Shown piece after piece: positions 7,211 to 13,272 of a stretch of DNA of 64,000 nt. The stretch is taken from assembly GCF_002742265.1 (NCBI RefSeq), contig NZ_MDGL01000179.1, forward strand, positions 1 to 64,000, written 5' to 3'. How positions within the stretch are numbered: the stretch's first letter is position 1; each line of letters opens with the position of its first letter. The notes under the pieces are model-generated. The model saw only the letters and a program-made list of their open reading frames with translations, searched no databases and had not been told where the DNA came from. Both the position numbers and the translations under genes were made by a program. This DNA comes from Maribacter sp. 4G9. GTDB taxonomy: Bacteria; Bacteroidota; Bacteroidia; Flavobacteriales; Flavobacteriaceae.

Positions 7211-7628
7211 GGCACACAACGCAGGGCTATGTGAAGCCACGTTACGGGTTTTAAATTTACGCAACTTGTTGGGATAAATTTACAAATACGTGTTGAACGT
7301 GGCCAGGTTGCATATAGCCGTTGATATGTACAGTTTTCCTCGATGGCGCCTAAAGGTGATAGGTTGGATGGTCCCTCATCCTACGGATTATGCAAACTGG
7401 CATGGCCCTGCGATGATGTACAAATCCCAAGGGGCGGGAATTGGAGCCTTTGGCGACAATGTAGCGACTTGGGTTCACCTTTAGGTGAATTGTACATCAT
7501 CGTGATTGTATAAGATTAGTTGCGTGTTTAAGCACCTAATTTAGCAAATAAAAACCGAATAGAAAATCCACGTGGATTTTCGTAAGTAAGCTTGCACTAG
7601 CAATTAATTTTATACGGTGTTGTGTGCA
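7211..7628. repeat. Composite attC-like repeat, copy 5
   Basis: The core is 7216-7502 with CGGGTTTT, as in copy 1. The distal stem GTATAAGATTAGTTGCGTG (7508-7526), also identical to copy 1, pairs with CACTAGCAATTAATTTTATAC (7595-7615). The variable loop holds the perfect palindrome AAAATCCACGTGGATTTT (7563-7580). The left end GGCACACAAC belongs to cassette 5 and the right end GTTGTGTGCA to cassette 6. Confidence 0.85.
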
Positions 7629-8203
7629 GTGTTTTTTATTTTTTCATTAGTATCACTTTTCCAATTTACAGTTTTTGGCTTATATTTTTCTTTCCATTTG
7701 GCAATATAAAAATCAATATTCCTCATATCTTTTAGTACGAGTTCTGATAACTCTTTCAGCCTTTTATTAAATCCATTTTTCGTAAAATACCTTCCAATTT
7801 TATGTTCAGGTAAAAACAACATATAAAACAAAGGCATACAGTCATAAGTGTCCGAACGTAATCTCATTTCGGTCAAACTATTTGGTGGTAAATGGAATTT
7901 TAATCCGTCAGATTCTTTCAGTTCTTCAAGAGAATTGATTTCAGGTCTTATCTTGAAAATGTTTAATCTTATCTGAATCCAATTTTCATTTCTCAAAATA
8001 TGAGTTTCTATTTTTTGCAACTCATTTTCTTTTTTTAATCTGTACATTGTGTATGAGAAATCATTATGGTTTGTTCTTCCATACCAATCTGTATTAAATG
8101 GACTTTTTTCAAATCCTTGTTTTTTCAAGGCTACTATTCCTTTTTCAAGAAACAATTTATTCCTTAAATCCAGATTTTCTTTCGGTTTGAGTTTGTAGAA
8201 CAT
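7610..8203 (-). CDS. Hypothetical 197-aa protein (cassette 6)
   Basis: A soluble basic protein with no signal peptide or membrane segment. Recognisable stretches are PFNTDWYGRTNHNDFSYTMY, NENWIQIRLNIFKIRPEINS and LPEHKIGRYFTKNGFN. It is not assigned to a family. Its last codons (ACHNTV-like ending NTAHNTV) are read from the cassette-end motif GTTGTGTGCA and the adjoining hairpin arm, so the stop codon is supplied by the recombination site itself, as often happens in integron cassettes. The start is 48 bp inside the right boundary of the array. Confidence 0.65.
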   Translation of the reverse strand: MFYKLKPKENLDLRNKLFLEKGIVALKKQGFEKSPFNTDWYGRTNHNDFSYTMYRLKKENELQKIETHILRNENWIQIRLNIFKIRPEINSLEELKESDGLKFHLPPNSLTEMRLRSDTYDCMPLFYMLFLPEHKIGRYFTKNGFNKRLKELSELVLKDMRNIDFYIAKWKEKYKPKTVNWKSDTNEKIKNTAHNTV

Positions 8204-8251
8204 ATTCTATTTTGATACTCGATTTTTGTTTTTTTACGGTAGTTCCGACAT

Positions 8252-8284
8252 TGCACACAACACATAAATATCTCTGTATTTATG
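8252..8284. other. Right-hand end of the cassette array (candidate attI-like or terminal site)
   Basis: The cassette 6 end TGCACACAAC (8252-8261) is followed not by the 287-bp core but by a small hairpin CATAAATA / TATTTATG (8263-8270 and 8277-8284). On the minus strand this is the place where an integron attI site would be expected, yet the next gene to the right is chromosomal glycosyltransferase DNA, with no integrase. Confidence 0.4.
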
Positions 8285-8355
8285 CTATTTTTTTACAAGA
8301 TACCATTTATTGCGCATCCACTATATACAAAGGGGTGAATAATTTTTAGGGGTCA

Positions 8356-8408
8356 GGCATTTTATATATCAATTGGGTACTTTTCAAATTGTTGATATAC
8401 AAAATGCC
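8356..8408. repeat. Imperfect inverted repeat in the array flank
   Basis: Arms beginning GGCATTTTATATATCAA (8356-) and the complement of GGCATTTTGTATATCAAC (ending 8408) form a stem of about 20 bp with a short loop. The motif ATGCCCG recurs just after it (8403-8409 and 8417-8424). The 8285-8634 stretch otherwise shows no gene; it is AT-rich with a second small hairpin, GTGCGAAGTTTG...CCTCGCAC, near 8428-8453. It may be a relic of array-chromosome junction DNA. Confidence 0.5.
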
Positions 8409-8634
8409 CGTATATGGAATGCCCGCTGTGCGAAGTTTGCAAACCTCGCACTTCATCAATGCATCACCTACTTTAAAACTTCGAAGAGCGGGATGACCGA
8501 GCGTAGCTACCGATGAATACCTTTGAAAAACAATAAGAATTAAATGAATATTTGTACATCAACAATTGTGTTTAGATCATTAATAATCTATATTTCTTTT
8601 ACATGAATAATATAACCAATAATAACATAAGGGC

Positions 8635-8662
8635 ATAAAAAAGGACGGCCATCGCCGTCCTT
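8635..8662 (-). terminator. Rho-independent terminator of the GT2 operon
   Basis: AAGGACGGC / GCCGTCCTT arms around a short loop, with a run of T residues on the minus strand, lie 22 bp after the stop of the 8685 gene. A strong GC stem in AT-rich DNA. Confidence 0.85.
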
Positions 8663-8684
8663 TATATTTAAACAAATTTGTCTT

Positions 8685-10169
8685 TTATGCCCGGGCCGTT
8701 AAGCTTTTAAAGAATACAAAGCTAAAGCCTAGGAACAACATAAAGTGGAACGGGAAGAGTCCAAAATCGTTCAACGGAACTGCACTGTACATGCCAAAAA
8801 GGAAGTACAACATCAAGGCGAATTCCAAGATCATATTGGGGGACAATTTCTTGGCCAAATACTTGTTGCCCTTCCAACTCTGGGTCAGATTGTTTATATT
8901 GAATTTGGGCGTACGTACAAATTCACTGCGCTTGCCCATATGGCCTTCCAATACCGCAATGGAGTTGTGCAGGGAAAAGCCCAAGGCCACTGAGAAGAAG
9001 GTAAAGAACAATTTGATATAGTCTACAAATCCATCAAAACTACTGCCCTGTACGCTCTTATAGGTAAACCAATAACAGATAAAAAGAATGATGGTGCTTA
9101 CCACAAATAGATTCAACAGTGAGAATACCCAATCCAAGTGCCCAAAAGTGTTTTTGATATATAGCGCAGGGATGCTTAAAAGGGCTACCAAAAACACACA
9201 TAGGAACATACTACTGTTCAATAGGTGCATCACCCCATGGAATTTGGTCTTGAAAGGAATGTTCTTGGCGGTGATGACGCTCCAAACGGTCTTTCTAAAG
9301 TTTTCCGCACCGCCCTTGTTCCAACGGAACTGTTGGGAACGTGCCGCACTGATTACCACGGGAAGCTCGGCAGGGGTTTCTACATCCTCCAAGTATTTAA
9401 ATTTCCAGTTCTTTAACTGGGCACGGTAGCTAAGGTCCAAATCTTCGGTCAAGGTATCGCCCTCCCAGTTACCGGCATCCAAGATGGTCTCTTTTCTCCA
9501 AATACCTGCGGTACCGTTAAAATTGATAAAGTGTCCTTTGGCATTTCTACCTACTTGTTCCAAGGTAAAATGGGCGTCGAGGGCAAAAGCCTGTATTTTG
9601 GTCAAGGTGGAATAGTCACGGTTCAAGTGTCCCCAACGGGTCTGTACCACGCCAATTTCAGGATCTTTAAAATAGATGACGGTTTTCTTTAACCAATCGG
9701 AAGATGGCATAAAGTCGGCATCAAAGATGGCAATGAACTCGCCCTTGGCAATCTTTAGTCCTTCCTTGAGCGCTCCGGCCTTAAAGCCCGTTCTATCGGT
9801 CCTTCGAATATGTTGTATGTCCAACCCGGTTTCCTGTAGTTCTGAAATGCGTTGCGCGGTAACGGCAACCGAGTCATCGGTAGAATCGTCCAGTACCTGG
9901 ATTTCCAGTTTACTTTTTGGGTATTCTATTTTGGCAATGTTCTCCAAAAGGCGTTCCATGACATATTCCTCGTTGTACACGGGTAGCTGGATGGTCACAA
10001 ATGGAATTTCCTTGGGATCTAATAAATTGAATTTTGGTGCTGTCTGGTTCTTTCTTTTTTGGGTAAGGTAATTGACCAAAAGATTCAATTGGGCCAAACT
10101 GTAAAAGAAGATCAACAGCAGTGCAATACTATAGATTGCGATGATAATGTAAGAGATGGTAAGTGCCAT
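8685..10169 (-). CDS. Family 2 glycosyltransferase, cellulose synthase-like, membrane-bound
   Basis: 494 residues. An N-terminal membrane helix (about 1-25) is followed by a cytoplasmic GT-A domain with VTIQLPVYNEEYVMERLL, the nucleotide-binding DDSTDD, the DADF metal site, TEDLDLSYRAQ and QQFRWNKGGAENF. Those are the D,D,D,Q(Q/R)xRW catalytic set of processive-type GT2 enzymes. Four to five membrane helices follow in the C-terminal 200 residues. It likely transfers a sugar from a nucleotide sugar to a lipid or polysaccharide at the inner membrane; the product is unknown. It is co-transcribed with the smaller GT2 gene upstream (1-bp gap). Length is normal for the family. Confidence 0.9.
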   Translation of the reverse strand: MALTISYIIIAIYSIALLLIFFYSLAQLNLLVNYLTQKRKNQTAPKFNLLDPKEIPFVTIQLPVYNEEYVMERLLENIAKIEYPKSKLEIQVLDDSTDDSVAVTAQRISELQETGLDIQHIRRTDRTGFKAGALKEGLKIAKGEFIAIFDADFMPSSDWLKKTVIYFKDPEIGVVQTRWGHLNRDYSTLTKIQAFALDAHFTLEQVGRNAKGHFINFNGTAGIWRKETILDAGNWEGDTLTEDLDLSYRAQLKNWKFKYLEDVETPAELPVVISAARSQQFRWNKGGAENFRKTVWSVITAKNIPFKTKFHGVMHLLNSSMFLCVFLVALLSIPALYIKNTFGHLDWVFSLLNLFVVSTIILFICYWFTYKSVQGSSFDGFVDYIKLFFTFFSVALGFSLHNSIAVLEGHMGKRSEFVRTPKFNINNLTQSWKGNKYLAKKLSPNMILEFALMLYFLFGMYSAVPLNDFGLFPFHFMLFLGFSFVFFKSLTARA

Positions 10170-10170
10170 A

Positions 10171-10860
10171 TTATTTTAAACTGTATTTAAAGATCCAACC
10201 CAATATTTTTACTCCGGCAAAGATAGTACCTTTTACCGTACCGGACACTTTTGAAACGCCAATTCTTTTTTTGTAACGTACTGGTACTTCGGTATATGCC
10301 ATTTTTTTTCGCAAAATTTTCAATTGCATTTCCACCGTCCATCCGTACGTTTTGTCCTCCATTTTCAATTCTTTGAGACTTTCGTATTTTATCGCCCTAA
10401 AAGGTCCTAAATCCGTAAATTTCGACCCAAAAAACAAGCGCATTAAAAATGTGGCCAATTGGTTGCCAAAAACCTGTTGCGGGGTCATGGAACCCTCTTC
10501 CCGCAAACTTTTTTTTCTGGCCCCTACAACAAAATCAAGATCGTTTTCAATAATGGGAGCTACTAACTTGTCCAATTCCTCCGGATAGTCAGAATAGTCT
10601 CCATCGATAAATACGATAATATCCGGTTGTTTGGATTGTTTGGCGATGTAGTCCATACCACAAAGACAGGCATAGCCATAGCCTTTTTTGGTCTCGGTAA
10701 GGACTGTAGCCCCGGCTTTACGGGCGTTTTCTACCGTTGCATCCGTAGAGGCATTGTTAATAACTATTATTTCTGAAACCGATTTTGGGAGGTCCTTAAT
10801 GACATGCGCAATGGAATCTGCTTCATTAAAGGCGGGAATAATAACCTTAATGTCTGTCAT
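10171..10860 (-). CDS. Glycosyltransferase family 2, dolichyl-phosphate mannose synthase-like
   Basis: 229 residues with a GT-A fold: VIIPAFNEADSIAHVIKDLP at the start, NNASTDAT, then VFIDGDYSDYPEELDKL with the metal-binding DGD. RRxxS-like positions in the later part (GWTVEMQLKILRKK, PVRYKKRIGVSKVSG) match DPM1/DPG synthase-like enzymes. Only a weak hydrophobic end (FAGVKILGWIFKYSLK) could touch the membrane. It may make a polyprenyl-phosphate sugar used by the following GT2 enzyme; this is inference from the operon. Confidence 0.88.
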   Translation of the reverse strand: MTDIKVIIPAFNEADSIAHVIKDLPKSVSEIIVINNASTDATVENARKAGATVLTETKKGYGYACLCGMDYIAKQSKQPDIIVFIDGDYSDYPEELDKLVAPIIENDLDFVVGARKKSLREEGSMTPQQVFGNQLATFLMRLFFGSKFTDLGPFRAIKYESLKELKMEDKTYGWTVEMQLKILRKKMAYTEVPVRYKKRIGVSKVSGTVKGTIFAGVKILGWIFKYSLK

Positions 10861-10983
10861 TATCTTAAAGGGAAATAGCGGTTAGCCTTGTTAAAGTGAA
10901 ATCAGTCGCAAAAGTAACAATAACTTACAAGCTTTTGGAATACTTCTTATTAATGAGGTTGAAGTTTTGGTTGTATAAGCTGC

Positions 10984-11040
10984 GACCAGCTCAGCGTGAC
11001 ATTTCGGTTTTTATTTGTCAGTCCGAGCTGGTGGAGAACC
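10984..11040. repeat. REP-like palindrome, divergent copy
   Basis: The inverted arms ACCAGCTC and GAGCTGGT enclose CAGCGTGACATTTCGG...GTCAGTCCGA, the same inner motif (TCAGCGTGACA...TGTCAGTCCGAGC) as the two longer copies beyond the GIY-YIG gene. A fragment GGCTCAGCGTGACAA follows at 11079-11093. The 10861-11106 gap holds no other recognisable feature. Confidence 0.6.
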
Positions 11041-11106
11041 GATTACATATGCCTTTTGGACACCTTTTTGCGGTTGAATGGGCTCAGCGTGACAATTGGA
11101 AAGGAA

Positions 11107-11412
11107 TTATTCTCCTTTTCCAAACTGCGTGTAATTTTTAGAAAACTTAATAAGGTCGCTCCAGTTTTCATTTATCAAAGCCTGTTTCTTTCGGTGCGAC
11201 CAACCCTTTATCTGTTTTTCGATTTTTATCGCTTCGGATGGATTTTCACATTGAATCTGCCAAACCAATTTTACAGGTCTTCTTAAATAGGTATAACTAT
11301 CTTTTCTGAAGCCATTTTGATGCTGAATTACTCTTTTGTCCAAGTCATTGGTCACGCCAGTGTACAACGTGCCGTCCGAACATTTTAAAATGTATACGTA
11401 GTAGAATTTCAT
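11107..11412 (-). CDS. GIY-YIG nuclease family protein
   Basis: 101 residues: MKFYYVYILKCSDGTLYTGV with the paired Y-V-Y and Y-T-G motifs, then TNDLDKRVIQHQNG and EAIKIEKQIKGWSHRKKQAL, which is the single-domain URI/UvrC-type GIY-YIG family. The conserved Arg of the KR pair and Glu of KIEKQIK are present, so it may be active as an endonuclease. It sits between REP-like palindromes that contain TCAGCGTGACA, an arrangement seen in other Bacteroidota (recollection, not tested). It has no operon partner. Confidence 0.9.
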   Translation of the reverse strand: MKFYYVYILKCSDGTLYTGVTNDLDKRVIQHQNGFRKDSYTYLRRPVKLVWQIQCENPSEAIKIEKQIKGWSHRKKQALINENWSDLIKFSKNYTQFGKGE

Positions 11413-11426
11413 TCAATTGAATTAAT

Positions 11427-11514
11427 GCGCTTCGACAGGCTCAGCGTGACATTTATCATACGATTGTCAGTCCGAGCCCTTCGGCTACGCTCAGGACAGG
11501 CCTGTCGAGGACCT
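11427..11514. repeat. REP-like palindromic repeat, copy B
   Basis: About 88 bp: CTTCGACAGGCTCAGCGTGA...GTCAGTCCGAGCCCTTCGGC...AGGCCTGTCGAGGACC. The outer arms TTCGACAGG and CCTGTCGAGG are complementary, and an inner GAGC/GCTC plus CCTTCGG hairpin lies between them. It begins 15 bp upstream of the GIY-YIG start codon. Confidence 0.8.
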
Positions 11515-11550
11515 AAAACATAAAATTGTAGCCAACTTTTTTATTGACCT

Positions 11551-11639
11551 GCGCTTCGACAAGCTCAGCGTGACATTTCGTAATTCGATTGTCAGTCCGA
11601 GCCCTTCGGCTACGCTCAGGACAGGCCTGTCGAGGACCC
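11551..11639. repeat. REP-like palindromic repeat, copy C
   Basis: Nearly identical to the copy at 11427-11514, in the same orientation, with a small change in the central spacer and AAGCTC instead of AGGCTC in the left arm. It lies just downstream of the polyferredoxin stop (11660), so it may also act on that transcript end. Confidence 0.8.
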
Positions 11640-11659
11640 ATATACATACTTATTAAGAC

Positions 11660-13243
11660 CTACTTTCTATTCACCAACTCCATCAAATCAACATCATTGC
11701 CCAAAAGAACTTCAGTAGGGTTTATGCGACCTTCCTGTGGACCGTTTTCCAGTTTTAATACACCGCGGGGGCATACGGCGGAACAGATGCCGCAGCCTAC
11801 ACAGCTGGAACGTACTATGTTCTCGCCTTTTTGCGCGTAGGCACGTACGTCGATACCCATTTCGCAGTAGGTGGAACAATTGCCGCAGGAAATGCATTGG
11901 CCGCCATTCGTGGTAATCCTAAATTTGGAAAATAAGCGTTGCTGAAAGCCCAAGATGGCCGCCATGGGACATCCGAAGCGACACCAAACCCTGCTGCCAA
12001 AAATGGGATAGAAGCCCGTTCCAATAACACCCGAGAAGATGCTCCCTATTAAAAAGCTGTAGGTTGTTCTTAAGGTACTCGACTTGAAAAGGAAAATGTT
12101 CCCCTCCCCGCTAAAAAAGTGCATGCCCAAAAGCACCGCAATGATCGTGAAATAACCTAAGGCCCCATATTGGGCATCTTTTTGCAACTGATCTCTTTTA
12201 AAAATCATCGCCCAAGCAAAAACAGCCGTCAGTATAACCGCAACCCCAATTAGGAAGGATGTTTTGGTCAACCAGTACTTACTGGTGTCGTTCCCCAAAT
12301 AGGAGTAGATAACGGCCGTGGTCATTAAGGTTACAAAAACCACAACGCTATGAACGACCCATCTTTCTACCTTCCAGGCGAACTTGGATTTATCGCTCAA
12401 TTGTCTGAAAGGATCACCCACCGTTTCCGCCATGGCACCGCAACCGCAAACCCAGGAGCAATACCATCGTTTCCCGAATTTATAGGTCAATATGGGTGAA
12501 ATCACGAAAATGGAGAGGATGCCAAAGAGCAACATGGCCAAGCCAACATCCCCCGCATCAATAAACCCGTTGATTCGATAGCGTTCAAAATTGTAATAGT
12601 TCAAGGGCCACATATTCTTAAGGTCGTAATAGGGAAGGTCCCCGTTCAACCGTGCCATGATTTCCGGAATGATGAAGGCGAAGGCGGTCTGGAAGAACAT
12701 GACGCTGAGTGTCCGTAGCTGTTGATAGCCGTTATGCCGGTATTTCCACATAAATTTTATCCCAAAGGCCAAAATACCTACGGTGTACAGCGTTCCATAT
12801 ACGAACCACTGACTGGCCGGATTCCCGCTCAAAGCCCTGCTCAGCGGGTCAAAGAGGGCAATCAACCCCCGGTTATCACCGTCTTGGACCAAGCCCAAAT
12901 ACTCCGGATAGAAATAGAGGACAATGTAAAACCCAGTCAGTGCTATCCCGGTCAGCCAGCCCATAAGTCCCCTACTTGAAATGGATTTGAACCACACCCC
13001 GTCGTTTTTTATACCCTCGTGTTTATGGGCATAGGCTGCTTGGGAAAATAGGAACACGCCCAAGAAAATCAACAATAGGGAGATGCTCAACCAAAGGGCA
13101 CTGTTGCCCAATTGCAGGTTGAAGAGTTGCAGGACAAGAATGCCAAGACCGGTCATTCCGATCAACACGGATATTTTCTGGTTGGTGTTCAAGGCCTTTG
13201 GTGGTTCCCCGGATAGGGACATGCTTTTATCTAGAGTACTCAT
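11660..13243 (-). CDS. Membrane polyferredoxin (NosR/NapH/CcoG-like 4Fe-4S protein)
   Basis: 527 residues from the ATG at 13243; an upstream ATG at 13300 would overlap the neighbouring gene. Two N-terminal membrane helices are followed by several more, a CGCGAMAE motif and a WCRFGCPMAAILG motif (the Cx3CP of NapH/NosR proteins). Near the C terminus are two ferredoxin clusters, CISCGNCSTYCEMG and CVGCGICSAVCPRG. It probably passes electrons across or along the inner membrane. The gene immediately upstream is a FAD/NAD(P)H oxidoreductase, a plausible electron partner. No nitrous-oxide or nitrate reductase genes are nearby, so the acceptor is unknown. Confidence 0.85.
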   Translation of the reverse strand: MSTLDKSMSLSGEPPKALNTNQKISVLIGMTGLGILVLQLFNLQLGNSALWLSISLLLIFLGVFLFSQAAYAHKHEGIKNDGVWFKSISSRGLMGWLTGIALTGFYIVLYFYPEYLGLVQDGDNRGLIALFDPLSRALSGNPASQWFVYGTLYTVGILAFGIKFMWKYRHNGYQQLRTLSVMFFQTAFAFIIPEIMARLNGDLPYYDLKNMWPLNYYNFERYRINGFIDAGDVGLAMLLFGILSIFVISPILTYKFGKRWYCSWVCGCGAMAETVGDPFRQLSDKSKFAWKVERWVVHSVVVFVTLMTTAVIYSYLGNDTSKYWLTKTSFLIGVAVILTAVFAWAMIFKRDQLQKDAQYGALGYFTIIAVLLGMHFFSGEGNIFLFKSSTLRTTYSFLIGSIFSGVIGTGFYPIFGSRVWCRFGCPMAAILGFQQRLFSKFRITTNGGQCISCGNCSTYCEMGIDVRAYAQKGENIVRSSCVGCGICSAVCPRGVLKLENGPQEGRINPTEVLLGNDVDLMELVNRK

Positions 13244-13272
13244 GGTCGTTGTTTTTGAATGTCGGTCTGTGT

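Larger units (their letters stand above)
178..8284 (-). mobile_element. Integron-like gene cassette array (six cassettes, no integrase seen)
   Basis: Six gene blocks alternate with five copies of a long repeat. Block ends (left/right inverted repeats) are 178-186/977-985, 1383-1390/2239-2246, 2645-2653/4253-4261, 4658-4666/5221-5229, 5629-5638/7211-7220 and 7619-7628/8252-8261. Each pair is perfectly complementary inside its block, while neighbouring blocks differ. That is the relation between the leading TTRRRY and the trailing RYYYAAC of an integron cassette. On the minus strand the first gene of each cassette starts 14-48 bp after the cassette boundary, and the last gene usually ends close to the next site, as in classical cassettes. 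The motifs are GTTGTGY or GTTGGCA rather than strict GTTRRRY. No tyrosine recombinase is present in the window, so an integrase-less attC cluster or a distal part of a larger integron is most likely. The DNA is AT-rich compared with the chromosome after 8635. Confidence 0.7.

Noticed and set aside
979-7628. CRISPR array
   Set aside because: Repeats are about 290-415 bp, spacings are 0.6-2.5 kb and filled with genes, and no cas genes are present.
178-8284. Transposon or insertion sequence cluster
   Set aside because: No transposase frame and no target-site duplications were seen. The ends co-vary within each gene block, which fits cassettes better than a single transposon family.
11589-11840. 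Plus-strand open frame of 83 residues
   Set aside because: It begins in a REP-like palindrome and runs antisense to the conserved ferredoxin motifs.
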